The notes under the pieces: generated by a model
Seen by the model: only the letters and a program-made list of their open reading frames with translations
Told to the model about the DNA's origin: nothing
Database searches by the model: none
Position numbers and translations under genes: made by a program
Shown here: positions 31,576 through 39,808 of the stretch, in pieces
Numbering within the stretch: the first letter of the stretch is position 1
Layout: each line of letters opens with the position of its first letter
NCBI RefSeq assembly: GCF_001742165.1
Contig: NZ_CP016442.1
Location: 3,162,001 to 3,226,000, forward strand
DNA: 64,000 nucleotides
Direction: 5' to 3'
Origin: Burkholderia stabilis
GTDB taxonomy: Bacteria > Pseudomonadota > Gammaproteobacteria > Burkholderiales > Burkholderiaceae

Positions 31576-32133
31576 ATGGCATCCGTCAACAAGGTCATCC
31601 TCGTCGGCAATCTCGGCGCCGATCCTGAAGTCCGTTACCTGCCGAGCGGCGACGCGGTTGCGAACATCCGTCTTGCGACGACCGACCGCTACAAGGACAA
31701 GGCAAGCGGCGATTTCAAGGAAATGACCGAGTGGCATCGCGTCGCGTTCTTCGGTCGTCTCGCGGAAATCGTCAGCGAATACCTGAAGAAGGGTTCGTCG
31801 GTCTATATCGAAGGCCGCATCCGCACGCGCAAGTGGCAAGGCCAGGACGGCCAGGATCGCTACTCGACCGAAATCGTCGCCGACCAGATGCAGATGCTCG
31901 GCGGCCGCGGCGGTGCGGGCGGCGGCGGTGGCGGCGGTGACGAAGGCGGTTACGGCGGCGGCTACGGCGGTGGCGGTGGCGGTGGCCGTGGCGAGCAGAT
32001 GGAGCGCGGCGGTGGCGGCGGTGGTCGCGCGAGCGGCGCGGCGCGCGGCGGCGCTGGCGGCGGCGCGCAGAGCCGTCCGAGCGCACCGGCCGGCGGCGGC
32101 TTCGACGAGATGGACGACGATATCCCGTTCTGA
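31576..32133 (+). CDS. ssb: Single-stranded DNA-binding protein
   Basis: Coats single-stranded DNA and recruits repair and replication partners. The 185-residue protein has an N-terminal OB-fold (1 to about 108, [20 protein letters not shown]), a long Gly-rich linker (about 115-165, with GGGGG and GGYGGGYGG runs) and the conserved acidic tip DDDIPF. The linker is encoded by a GGC/GGT-rich tract (about 31911-32100) that mimics a simple repeat. GGAG lies 6 nt before the ATG. It lies downstream of uvrA/MFS and upstream of two glycosylase genes. Confidence 0.98.
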   Translation: MASVNKVILVGNLGADPEVRYLPSGDAVANIRLATTDRYKDKASGDFKEMTEWHRVAFFGRLAEIVSEYLKKGSSVYIEGRIRTRKWQGQDGQDRYSTEIVADQMQMLGGRGGAGGGGGGGDEGGYGGGYGGGGGGGRGEQMERGGGGGGRASGAARGGAGGGAQSRPSAPAGGGFDEMDDDIPF

Positions 32134-32161
32134 TCGGCAAGCCGGCACCCTGCATCACGAT

Positions 32162-32221
32162 GGGCCCGAATATCCGAGTCAAGCCAGTCGCTTGGCCGGG
32201 TCTTCGGGCCTTCTTTCGTTT
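32162..32221 (+). terminator. Possible terminator downstream of ssb
   Basis: GGCCCGAA (32163-32170) can pair with TTCGGGCC (32203-32210), enclosing a 32-nt loop that itself can fold, followed by TTCTTTCGTTT. The large loop makes this weaker than the other terminators in the window. Confidence 0.5.
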
Positions 32222-32252
32222 ACGTCGATGTTCCTAGCGCGCCAGGCGAAAC

Positions 32253-32804
32253 GTGGCTGACGAACTCCCCGACCTCATCGCCCCTCGTCTCGACGTGCTG
32301 TTCTGCGGGATCAATCCCGGCATGACCGCCGCCGCGACCGGGCATCACTTCGCCGGGAGAAGCAACCGCTTCTGGCGCGTGATCCATCTCGCGGGTTTCA
32401 CGCCGGCGGAAATCGCGCCGCAGGACGATCGCGCAATCCTGCGGTACGGCTGCGGCGTGACGGCGGTGGTGAAGCGGCCGACGGCAAGCGCCGATCAGCT
32501 TTCGCGCGCGGAATTCGTCGCCGCGGCGACGGAGTTCGAGCAGAAGGTAGCGCGTTATGGGCCGCGCTTCGTCGCCTTTCTCGGCAAGGCGGCGTACTCG
32601 GCGCTGTCGGGGCAGCGCGAAGTCGCGTGGGGATTGCAGCCGGCACGCATGCAGCGCGCCAGCGTCTGGGTGCTGCCGAACCCCAGCGGAAGAAATCTCG
32701 CGTTCGGGCTCGACGATCTAGTCGATGCATACCGCCAGCTTTATCTGCAGGCAAAGACCCTTTCCGGTCGTCAACCGCAGGAGCAGCCGGATGCGACGCG
32801 GTAA
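32253..32804 (+). CDS. mug: G/U mismatch-specific DNA glycosylase (Mug)
   Basis: A uracil-DNA glycosylase superfamily (family 2) enzyme that removes U or ethenocytosine opposite G. The 183-residue protein has motif 1 GINPG at residues 19-23 and the second motif NPSGRN near 142, plus HHFAGRSNRFW near residue 31 as in E. coli Mug. The start is GTG at 32253. Its end overlaps the start of the next gene by 14 bp, so the two repair genes are co-transcribed. Confidence 0.92.
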   Translation: MADELPDLIAPRLDVLFCGINPGMTAAATGHHFAGRSNRFWRVIHLAGFTPAEIAPQDDRAILRYGCGVTAVVKRPTASADQLSRAEFVAAATEFEQKVARYGPRFVAFLGKAAYSALSGQREVAWGLQPARMQRASVWVLPNPSGRNLAFGLDDLVDAYRQLYLQAKTLSGRQPQEQPDATR

Positions 32805-33414
32805 GCCGGCATCCCCATGGCCGGGCACCGTGTTGCCGCGCGCCTTCTTCGACCGGACAGCCACCGACGTGGCGCCGCAACTGCTCAACAAGATCCTCGC
32901 TGCAGCGGATGGCCGGGCCGGCCGCATCGTCGAAGTCGAGGCCTATGCCGGTGCGATCGACCCGGCCGCGCATACCTACCGCGGCAAGACGCCGCGCAAC
33001 GCGACGATGTTCGGGCCGCCGGGGCATCTTTACGTCTATTTCACGTACGGCATGCACTGGTGCTGCAACTGCGTGTGCGGCCCGGACGGCACGGGAACGG
33101 GCGTGCTGATCCGCGCGCTCGAACCGCTGCACGGGCTCGAACGCATGCGTGCGGCGCGGCCGCCGCTGACGCGTGATCGCGACCTGTGCCGCGGCCCGGC
33201 CAGGCTGACCCAGGCGATGGGGATCGATGGAACCCGGGACGGCATCGATCTCGTGGGGGCCCGTGAAGGGTTCGCGATCGTGGACGACGGCGTCGCGCCG
33301 CCGATGGATCTGGCGGGCGGGCCGCGCATCGGCATCCGCGTCGGCACGGATCTCCCGTGGCGGTGGAGCGTGCCCGGCAACCGGTATGTATCGGGCGTGC
33401 TGTCGCGCAACTGA
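32791..33414 (+). CDS. 3-methyladenine DNA glycosylase (AAG/MPG family)
   Basis: Excises alkylated purines and hypoxanthine. The 207-residue protein has the MPG-family features: VEVEAYAGAIDPAAHTYRG near residue 48 (with the catalytic Glu) and GHLYVYFTYGMHWCCN near residue 77, then a CRGPARLTQAMGI block near 130. The ATG at 32791 is preceded by GCAGGAG and overlaps mug by 14 bp; a longer frame upstream runs inside mug. It belongs to the mammalian-type AAG family rather than the Tag or AlkA types. Confidence 0.93.
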   Translation: MRRGKPASPWPGTVLPRAFFDRTATDVAPQLLNKILAAADGRAGRIVEVEAYAGAIDPAAHTYRGKTPRNATMFGPPGHLYVYFTYGMHWCCNCVCGPDGTGTGVLIRALEPLHGLERMRAARPPLTRDRDLCRGPARLTQAMGIDGTRDGIDLVGAREGFAIVDDGVAPPMDLAGGPRIGIRVGTDLPWRWSVPGNRYVSGVLSRN

Positions 33415-33516
33415 TGCGTGCCGTGCACAGTCTGCGCACAATTCGATCTGCGTCACGCGGCCGCCATTATTGACCGGCTAAGCTGGTCCTTTCGACGTTT
33501 CGATCGAGGGGACACC

Positions 33517-34281
33517 ATGCGGCGGGTCGTATTCAACCAGAAGGGCGGCGTGGGCAAATCGACGATCGTCTGCAACCTGGCGGCGATCAGCGCGAGCGAA
33601 GGGTTGCGCACGCTCGTCATCGACCTCGACGCGCAGGCGAACTCCACGCGCTACCTGCTCGGCGACGCCGCGTCCGATGCGCAACCGGGCGTCGCCGGTT
33701 TCTTCGAGACCGCGCTGACCTTCAATTTCCGTCCGGTCGAGGTTGCATCGTTCATCCATCCGACCCCGTTCGAAGGGCTCGACGTGATGCCCGCGCATCC
33801 GGATCTCGACACGCTGCACGGCAAGCTCGAATCGCGCTACAAGATCTACAAGCTGCGCGACGCGCTGAACGAGCTCGACACCTATGACGCCGTGTACATC
33901 GACACGCCGCCCGCGCTGAATTTCTATACGCGCTCGGCGCTGATCGCGGTCGAGCGCTGCCTGATCCCGTTCGACTGCGACGATTTCTCGCGCCGCGCGC
34001 TGTACACGCTGCTCGAGAACGTGAAGGAAATCCAGCAGGACCACAACGCGGCGCTGGAGGTGGAGGGGATCGTCATCAACCAGTTCCAGCCGCGCGCGAG
34101 CCTGCCGCAACGGCTGGTCGACGAGCTCGTCGACGAAGGGTTGCCGGTGCTGGCGTCGAGGCTGTCGGCGTCGGTGAAGATCCGCGAGTCGCATCAGCAA
34201 TCCACGCCCGTCATCCACCTCGAGCCGGGGCACAAGCTCGCGCAGGAATTCCGCGCGCTGCATCGCGAACTGGCCGGCTGA
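33517..34281 (+). CDS. ParA/Soj-family ATPase
   Basis: A 254-residue deviant Walker A ATPase: KGGVGKST at residues 8-15 of MRRVVFNQ..., switch I/II VIDLDAQANSTRYL near residue 30 and YIDTPPALNFYTRSAL near 127. These are features of ParA/MinD-type proteins that act in positioning DNA or protein complexes. No ParB-like gene and no parS-like 16-mer is visible nearby, so its partner is unknown and chromosomal partitioning should not be assumed. The ATG at 33517 follows GAGGGG; the preceding 33 codons in frame are not ParA-like. Confidence 0.88.
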   Translation: MRRVVFNQKGGVGKSTIVCNLAAISASEGLRTLVIDLDAQANSTRYLLGDAASDAQPGVAGFFETALTFNFRPVEVASFIHPTPFEGLDVMPAHPDLDTLHGKLESRYKIYKLRDALNELDTYDAVYIDTPPALNFYTRSALIAVERCLIPFDCDDFSRRALYTLLENVKEIQQDHNAALEVEGIVINQFQPRASLPQRLVDELVDEGLPVLASRLSASVKIRESHQQSTPVIHLEPGHKLAQEFRALHRELAG

Positions 34282-34491
34282 TCTCGCGCATACCGGCGTC
34301 GTTTTTTTCATTACGACCCGCAATTCATCCGATCATTGATTCCGTCATTAATAATCCCGGAAACGATTTCAGAGTAAATCTGGAAAAACGATTACATAAG
34401 TGACCGCTTCATTTCCAATGCGTTCCTGTTTTCTAATAACCGGAATAATGAACTGGTAAATGTTGCGAAAAGTCACGGCGCGGTATGCTGT

Positions 34492-34517
34492 AAAAAAGAA
34501 AAAGCCCTTTCGGGGCG
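34492..34517 (-). terminator. Weak terminator-like hairpin on the minus strand
   Basis: On the minus strand GCCC-CGAAA-GGGC is followed by TTTTTCTTTTTT. The stem is short (4-5 bp) but the T-tract is long. No annotated minus-strand gene lies upstream of it (to the right) before phasin, so it could end a small antisense or leader RNA. Confidence 0.35.
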
Positions 34518-34590
34518 GGATGCCTGGGTATTTCCTCCGCAATGCCGGCATGCAGGGGGCTTCAGCGGCAGCCTGGGACGCGAATAAGGG

Positions 34591-34618
34591 TTTACACCTA
34601 TCATTAATGCCATTTAAT
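34591..34618 (+). promoter_or_regulatory. Candidate sigma-70 promoter for the phasin gene
   Basis: TTTACA (34591-34596) and TTTAAT (34613-34618) with a 16-bp spacer, in an AT-rich stretch about 145 bp before the phasin ATG. An overlapping TTGACA at 34618 has no correctly spaced -10. Confidence 0.35.
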
Positions 34619-34761
34619 TGACAATTAATCGATCTAGAATGGCCTCCTTCACCTTCCCGCATCCAAGTGGAGTGGCGGGTTGTCAATAAGGAAGCGGGCT
34701 GTTCATCTGGCTTCCATTTTTCTTTACGTCGTCTCTCGCATTGCTAACAGGAGCGTGCCCG

Positions 34762-35343
34762 ATGTCCGTATTTGCCCCCGAAAAACTCAGCGCCGATTAT
34801 CAATCCGGTATCGCCGCGTGGTTTGCGATTGCCCGTCCGGCGATCCAAGGTTTCGAGGCTGTCGTCGAACTCAACCTGCAAGCGGCCCGGACGGCGCTCG
34901 AAGAATACGAGGACAAGCTGAAGAATGCGTTCAACAGCAGCAATCCGGCCGCAGGCTTCGCGCAGCAAGTGGCCGCGCCGCAGGAAGCGGCCGGCAAGGT
35001 CGTGTCGTACGGTCGCCACCTGTTCGACATCGCGGTGTCGACGCAATCCGAATGGGCGAAGGTCGCGCAGGCGCAATACGAACAGAACGACAAGCGCCTG
35101 AAGGACGTGCTCGGCGAATTGTCGAAGCATGCGCCGGCCGGCTCGGCGCCGGTGGTGGCCGCGCTGAATTCGGCGTTGTCCGCGGCGACCGCCGCGGCCG
35201 ACTCCGTGCGCACAGCGACGGGGCAGGCAATCGAAGCCGCACAGAGCGGCTTCGATGCGGTCAGCGAAACGGCAACGCGCGGCGCCAAGCAGACGGCTGC
35301 CGCCGCGCGCAAGGACGCAGCGACGCGCGAATCGGCCGCGTAA
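34762..35343 (+). CDS. Phasin family protein (PHA granule-associated)
   Basis: A 193-residue amphipathic helical protein of the phasin_2 type: SVFAPEKLSADYQSGIAAWF near the start, FEAVVELNLQAARTALEEYE in the middle, and an Ala-rich C-terminal third (AATAAADSVRTATGQAIEAA). Phasins coat polyhydroxyalkanoate granules and control their size. The ATG at 34762 follows CAGGAG at 9 nt; an ATG at 34741 has no ribosome site. Acetyl-CoA acetyltransferase and acetoacetyl-CoA reductase genes follow on the same strand, supporting a PHA role; no PHA synthase is in the window. Confidence 0.9.
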   Translation: MSVFAPEKLSADYQSGIAAWFAIARPAIQGFEAVVELNLQAARTALEEYEDKLKNAFNSSNPAAGFAQQVAAPQEAAGKVVSYGRHLFDIAVSTQSEWAKVAQAQYEQNDKRLKDVLGELSKHAPAGSAPVVAALNSALSAATAAADSVRTATGQAIEAAQSGFDAVSETATRGAKQTAAAARKDAATRESAA

Positions 35344-35635
35344 CTGCGGACGTGACCACGTGTCGCGCGCAGGCGCGGCACGATTGATCGGCACCGGATG
35401 ACGCCGGACGCCGCGTGTGCCACGCGGTGTTCGGGGATCGTCCGGTTTGCCGCAAGGCGCGCGGTGCACCGACGCGCCACGCCGGCGTATTGTCGGTGCG
35501 GCCGCGCGCACAAGACGCGGCGGCGTGCGACCGCTATCGTGCCGGCTGGCGCGAGGTGCGTCTTCGCCACTTGCAGCCGGCTCGCACCGGCGTCAGAACG
35601 ACGAACTGATACTGATTTCGATGCAGGAATTGAAC

Positions 35636-36817
35636 ATGACGGACGTAGTGATCGTATCGGCCGCGAGGACCGCGGTCGGCAAATTCGGCGGCTCGCTTGC
35701 GAAGATTGCGGCGCCGGAGCTGGGCGCGACGGTGATCCGCGCGGTGCTGGAGCGTGCGGGCGTGAAGCCCGAGCAGGTCAGCGAAGTGATCATGGGGCAG
35801 GTGCTGACGGCCGGTTCGGGGCAGAACCCGGCGCGGCAGTCGCTGATCAAGGCCGGGCTGCCGACGGCAGTGCCGGGGATGACGATCAACAAGGTGTGCG
35901 GCTCGGGCCTGAAGGCCGTGATGCTGGCGGCGAACGCGATCGTGGCGGGTGACGCGGAGATCGTGATCGCGGGCGGTCAGGAGAACATGAGCGCATCGCC
36001 GCACGTGCTGCCGGGCTCGCGCGACGGGTTCCGGATGGGCGATGCGAAGCTGGTCGACACGATGATCGTCGACGGCCTGTGGGACGTGTACAACCAGTAC
36101 CACATGGGCATCACGGCGGAGAACGTTGCGAAGGAATACGGCATCACGCGCGAAGAGCAGGACGCATTCGCGGCGCTGTCGCAGAACAAGGCGGAAGCCG
36201 CACAGAAAGCCGGGCGCTTTGACGACGAGATCGTGCCGGTGTCGATTCCGCAACGCAAGGGCGAGCCGCTGCAGTTCGCGACCGACGAGTTCGTGCGTCA
36301 CGGCGTGACGGCGGAATCGCTGGCGGGGCTGAAGCCGGCATTCTCGAAGGACGGCTCGGTGACGGCGGCGAACGCGTCGGGGCTGAACGACGGTGCGGCG
36401 GCGGTGCTGGTGATGTCGGCGCAGAAGGCGGCGGCGCTGGGCCTGACGCCGCTCGCGAAGATCAAGGCGTATGCGAATGCGGGCGTGGATCCGAGCGTGA
36501 TGGGGATGGGCCCGGTGCCGGCCTCGCGCCGGTGCCTGGAGCGCGCGGGCTGGACGCCGGGCGACCTGGACCTGATGGAGATCAACGAGGCGTTCGCGGC
36601 GCAGGCGCTGGCGGTGCACAAGCAGATGGGCTGGGACACGTCGAAGGTGAACGTGAACGGCGGGGCGATCGCGATCGGTCACCCGATCGGCGCGTCGGGC
36701 TGCCGGATCCTGGTGACGCTGCTGCACGAGATGGCCAAGCGCGATGCGAAGCGCGGGCTGGCGTCGCTGTGCATCGGCGGCGGGATGGGTGTCGCGCTCG
36801 CGGTCGAGCGCGTCTGA
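35636..36817 (+). CDS. phaA: Acetyl-CoA C-acetyltransferase (beta-ketothiolase)
   Basis: Condenses two acetyl-CoA to acetoacetyl-CoA, the first step to PHB. The 393-residue thiolase has the acylated Cys88 in NKVCGSGLK, the [10 protein letters not shown] block near 316, His in [14 protein letters not shown] near 349 and the C-terminal catalytic Cys in LCIGGGMG. Length equals typical PhaA. The ATG at 35636 is chosen; an ATG five codons earlier (MQELNMTD) is possible. It follows phasin across about 290 bp and precedes phaB by 216 bp. phaA-type naming rests on this context; a degradative thiolase cannot be excluded. Confidence 0.93.
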   Translation: MTDVVIVSAARTAVGKFGGSLAKIAAPELGATVIRAVLERAGVKPEQVSEVIMGQVLTAGSGQNPARQSLIKAGLPTAVPGMTINKVCGSGLKAVMLAANAIVAGDAEIVIAGGQENMSASPHVLPGSRDGFRMGDAKLVDTMIVDGLWDVYNQYHMGITAENVAKEYGITREEQDAFAALSQNKAEAAQKAGRFDDEIVPVSIPQRKGEPLQFATDEFVRHGVTAESLAGLKPAFSKDGSVTAANASGLNDGAAAVLVMSAQKAAALGLTPLAKIKAYANAGVDPSVMGMGPVPASRRCLERAGWTPGDLDLMEINEAFAAQALAVHKQMGWDTSKVNVNGGAIAIGHPIGASGCRILVTLLHEMAKRDAKRGLASLCIGGGMGVALAVERV

Positions 36818-37033
36818 GCAGGGTCTGATGACATCGCACGGACGCGGCGCCGGCCAGCGCAGCATCCGTGCGACACGGTTTTCGCGCACGACAAGCAGCC
36901 AACAACAAGCGCGATGTTCCGGTGCGTGCCGTGCCCGCGACGCGGGCGGCTGCGCATCGAAGCGGTGGGGCGGCAGCATGTGCCATGTCGCCGCCCCGCA
37001 TCATCGTTTACTTTTTTGTCGGTAATTTATAGG

Positions 37034-37777
37034 ATGACTAAGCGAATTGCAGTTGTGACTGGTGGAATGGGCGGCCTCGGCGAAGCAGTCAGCATCAGGT
37101 TGAACGACGCGGGCCACCGGGTAGTCGTCACGTATTCGCCGAACAACGCCGGCGCTGACCGCTGGCTGACCGAGATGCATGCGGCCGGCCGTGAGTTCCA
37201 TGCGTATCCGGTGGACGTGGCCGATCACGATTCGTGCCAGCAATGCATCGAGAAGATCGTGCGGGACGTCGGCCCGGTCGACATTCTCGTGAACAACGCG
37301 GGCATCACGCGCGACATGACGCTGCGCAAGCTCGACAAGGTCAACTGGGATGCGGTGATCCGCACGAACCTCGATTCCGTGTTCAACATGACGAAGCCTG
37401 TCTGCGAAAGCATGGTCGAGCGCGGTTGGGGTCGCATCGTCAACATCTCGTCGGTGAACGGGTCGAAAGGCTCGGTCGGCCAGACCAACTACGCGGCCGC
37501 GAAGGCGGGCATGCACGGCTTCACGAAATCGCTCGCGCTCGAGATCGCGCGCAAGGGCGTGACGGTGAACACGGTGTCGCCGGGTTACCTCGCGACGAAG
37601 ATGGTGACGGCGATCCCGCAGGACATCCTCGACACGAAGATCCTCCCGCAGATTCCGGCGGGCCGGCTCGGCAAACCCGAGGAAGTCGCGGCGCTCGTCG
37701 CGTACCTGTGCTCGGAGGAGGCCGGTTTCGTGACGGGCTCCAACATCGCGATCAACGGCGGTCAGCACATGCACTGA
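37034..37777 (+). CDS. phaB: Acetoacetyl-CoA reductase (NADPH, PhaB type)
   Basis: Reduces acetoacetyl-CoA to (R)-3-hydroxybutyryl-CoA for PHB. The 247-residue short-chain dehydrogenase has the Rossmann loop TGGMGGLGEAV near residue 9, NNAGITRDMT near 90, and the Ser-Tyr-Lys triad in ISSVNGSKG ... NYAAAKAG near 140-155. Residues such as the DKVNWDAVIRTNLDSVFN block are close to characterised PhaB enzymes. The ATG at 37034 lies directly after AGG, a weak site. The 216-bp gap from phaA holds no gene. Confidence 0.93.
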   Translation: MTKRIAVVTGGMGGLGEAVSIRLNDAGHRVVVTYSPNNAGADRWLTEMHAAGREFHAYPVDVADHDSCQQCIEKIVRDVGPVDILVNNAGITRDMTLRKLDKVNWDAVIRTNLDSVFNMTKPVCESMVERGWGRIVNISSVNGSKGSVGQTNYAAAKAGMHGFTKSLALEIARKGVTVNTVSPGYLATKMVTAIPQDILDTKILPQIPAGRLGKPEEVAALVAYLCSEEAGFVTGSNIAINGGQHMH

Positions 37778-37884
37778 CGCGTGGCGGCCCGGGCTGCGTT
37801 CGCACGCCGTCCGGGCCGTGTTCCGCTGTATCCAGTGCCGCGGCGGCGGCAGGCGCCGCTGTGGCCTCGCATTCCGGAGATGGC

Positions 37885-38082
37885 ATGGGTGAAACCTGGA
37901 TGGGACTCGTGATCGGCGGTTCGGCACTGGCCGTTGCGCTGACGATGGCGATCGCGCTCCACTGGCTCGAGCGGCGCCGTGCGCGACTGCTGCGGAACTT
38001 CGATCATCGCGATTGCTGGTTCGTCGCGTACGGCAAGTGCTTCGCGCGCAGGCCGGCACGCCGCATGCGCGGCGCGCGTTGA
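37885..38082 (+). CDS. Small single-pass membrane protein
   Basis: A 65-residue protein with one hydrophobic segment (about residues 5-28, MGLVIGGSALAVALTMAIAL) followed by a strongly basic, Arg-rich cytosolic tail containing RDCWFVAYGKCF. GGAG lies 6 nt before the ATG and codon bias fits the strand, so it is probably real. It lies 107 bp after phaB. No family recognised. Confidence 0.55.
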   Translation: MGETWMGLVIGGSALAVALTMAIALHWLERRRARLLRNFDHRDCWFVAYGKCFARRPARRMRGAR

Positions 38083-38164
38083 CGGGGGCGACGTCGCGGC
38101 ATCGCGACTGACGAGCGGTCGCGCATCGCGCGCATGCAGCCTGGGATGCGCGCGATGCGCGTGG

Positions 38165-38464
38165 TCAATCGTTCTTTTCGCTCTTTGCACCCGACTCGGC
38201 CGAACCGTTCTTGTGGAAGATCCGTTTCGTCGTGCGCTTGGTGGCGTCCCAGCCTTCGCGCGACGCGTGCGCGACCCCATGCCCGACTGCCTTCGCGGCG
38301 CTCGCGGTTGCATGGCCGAAGCTGCGTGCCGCCTCGCCGGTCTTGTGTGCGGCTTCCTTCGAATCGCGCTTGATGTCCTGCTTCACTTCCGACATGTCCG
38401 CGTGCGCGATCGGGCTGATCAGCGCAAGAATGAGTGCGGCGCCGATGATCTGACGAACTTTCAC
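38165..38464 (-). CDS. Small exported Ala/Lys-rich protein
   Basis: A 99-residue protein with a clear Sec signal peptide (MKVRQIIGAALILALISPIAHA, cleavage about residue 22). The mature part is polar and helical (DIKRDSKEAAHKTGEAARSF, then SAAKAVGHGVAHAS) with a basic C-terminus, reminiscent of stress-type or LEA-like periplasmic proteins. Function unknown. It lies 23 bp downstream of the last pigment-locus gene and on the same strand, so it may be its terminal gene or an unrelated passenger. Confidence 0.7.
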   Translation of the reverse strand: MKVRQIIGAALILALISPIAHADMSEVKQDIKRDSKEAAHKTGEAARSFGHATASAAKAVGHGVAHASREGWDATKRTTKRIFHKNGSAESGAKSEKND

Positions 38465-38487
38465 GACCTGGTTTCCTTAAGCAATCT

Positions 38488-38985
38488 TCATCGAGGATTC
38501 GTCCCGCCGGCAGGCGACGGGGCCAACGTGCCGGCCGCCGATGCGTCGAGCATCACGGCGGCGCGGCCCGAGAGCAGCACGCGATCGCTGCAGCGCAGCG
38601 CGAAGCCGTACAGCACCGAACGGCCGTCGCCGCTGACGCGTTCTGCGTCGATGGTGAGCGGCAGGTCGAACGTGTCGAGCCGGTCGACGAACGCGTCGAC
38701 GTTGCGCACGCTCGCGAGATAGCCGGCGCGCGGGCGCGCTTCCGGCGCACCGAGCAGCGCGCCGTGCACGGCCATCGCCTGCGCCGCATATTCGATGCCG
38801 CAGACCGATGCGAGCCGGCCGTGCGAGCGCAGCGGGTTGTGCGGATCGCGGTGGCTCGTCGCGGTGCAGCGGATGCGTTCGGCGTCCCACGCATCGACCG
38901 TATCGAGCACGCACATCGCGCCGCCGTGAGGAATGTGCGCGGCGATCCATGTGTGGTCGAGCGGAGGCATCAACGTTGCGGCCAT
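38488..38985 (-). CDS. 3-hydroxyacyl-ACP dehydratase, ApeP-like hotdog protein (pigment locus)
   Basis: A 165-residue hotdog-fold protein. IPHGGAMCVLD near residue 18 and SVCGIEYAAQAMAVHG near residue 61 supply the His and Glu expected of the ApeP/FabZ-like dehydratases that create double bonds in aryl polyene synthesis. Its ATG overlaps the stop of the chain-length-factor-like gene as TGATG. Together with the C-terminal domain of the ligase fusion it would be the second dehydratase of the pathway, as in the ApeI/ApeP pair of E. coli aryl polyene loci. Confidence 0.8.
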   Translation of the reverse strand: MAATLMPPLDHTWIAAHIPHGGAMCVLDTVDAWDAERIRCTATSHRDPHNPLRSHGRLASVCGIEYAAQAMAVHGALLGAPEARPRAGYLASVRNVDAFVDRLDTFDLPLTIDAERVSGDGRSVLYGFALRCSDRVLLSGRAAVMLDASAAGTLAPSPAGGTNPR

Positions 38986-39800
38986 CACGCGCGCTCCACG
39001 AAGGTATCGGGCATCGCGACGTCGATCTGCACGCGCGTATCTTCCAGGTAGTCGAGCACGACGCGCGTCGAACGCTGCGCGGCGAGCGCGTCGAGCAGCG
39101 GCAGCACGCGCGCGGCCGGGTTGCCGGTGCGCAGCGTTTCGAAACCGGCGTGCGCGAGCGTCGTGGCCGGCGCGTCCGTGAGCTGCACGTCGATGCGGGC
39201 GAGGGCGCGCTCGCTTGCGTCGGGCGCGAACACGAGCGCGACGCCGAATGCGTCGGCGATCGGCCGCACCGCGTGCAGCGGTTCCGGGTAGTCGGTGTCG
39301 TACGCGATCAGCAGGCTCGGCACGCGATCGACCGCGACCTGGCACAGGCTTTCGAGCAGGCCCGCGGCGAAGCTGCCGTCGTGCGCGCACAGCACGTTCG
39401 ACGTCGCCATCGCGCGGGTCGCGATGCTCCAGTAGCCGGCCGGTGCGTTGTGCACGGAGTTGTGGAAACGTGTCGGCGACAGCTGCCGATCGTCGCCGGC
39501 GAGGGTTTCGCAGATCGCGTGGCAGTTCTGGCCGTCGCCGCCGGATGCGCTGAACACGGTCGCGAGCGTGGCCGCATCGCGTCCGCTCGCGGTTGCCGCT
39601 TCGTGGCCGACCGCGAGCGCGACGCGCACGACGGGGCCCGTGCGGCGCCGTTCGGCCGACGGCAGGCCGGCCGGCGGCGGCAGCGCGGTGCGCGCGGGTA
39701 CATAGGGTGTGCGGCCCGAAAGCGCGTCGGCCGCGTGCGGCCAGTCGTTCAATCCCGGCCCGACGAGGCCGATGCTTTCGATGAAGGCGGTGAGCGTCAT
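38985..39800 (-). CDS. Ketosynthase-like chain-length factor (ApeC-like, PF13723 type)
   Basis: A 271-residue protein homologous to the N-terminal half of beta-ketoacyl synthases. It has the NSVHNAPAGYWSIATR block near residue 113 that marks the ketoacyl-synt_2 family but lacks the Cys-His-His catalytic set, fitting a chain-length factor that pairs with the adjacent ketosynthase. Start is the ATG at 39800, 8 bp after the ketosynthase stop. The last codons overlap the dehydratase start. Confidence 0.82.
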   Translation of the reverse strand: MTLTAFIESIGLVGPGLNDWPHAADALSGRTPYVPARTALPPPAGLPSAERRRTGPVVRVALAVGHEAATASGRDAATLATVFSASGGDGQNCHAICETLAGDDRQLSPTRFHNSVHNAPAGYWSIATRAMATSNVLCAHDGSFAAGLLESLCQVAVDRVPSLLIAYDTDYPEPLHAVRPIADAFGVALVFAPDASERALARIDVQLTDAPATTLAHAGFETLRTGNPAARVLPLLDALAAQRSTRVVLDYLEDTRVQIDVAMPDTFVERA

Positions 39801-39808
39801 GTCGGGCC

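Larger units (their letters stand above)
34282..34761. other. 480-bp AT-richer intergenic leader upstream of the phasin gene
   Basis: Composition drops sharply from the GC-rich surroundings between about 34300 and 34740. It contains a weak minus-strand terminator-like hairpin (34492-34517), a candidate sigma-70 promoter (34591-34618) and a CAGGAG ribosome site before the phasin ATG. No convincing protein-coding frame is seen. It looks like a regulatory leader or the remains of an insertion point. Confidence 0.5.

Noticed and set aside
31911-32100. GGC/GGT-rich tract resembling a tandem repeat or microsatellite
   Set aside because: It encodes the flexible Gly-rich linker of SSB, common in these proteins; no unit is repeated regularly.
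33415-34281. Chromosome partition locus (ParA with parS)
   Set aside because: No ParB-like gene and no GTTTCACGTGAAAC-like site is present, so a partition role is not supported.
34369-34686. 105-codon minus-strand frame upstream of phasin
   Set aside because: Codon use is unlike genes here, no ribosome site or homologous motif is visible, and the hairpin with T-tract lies within it.
38165-38464. Small exported protein as part of the pigment machinery
   Set aside because: It is 23 bp downstream of the dehydratase on the same strand, but nothing in its sequence links it to polyene synthesis; it is listed as unknown.
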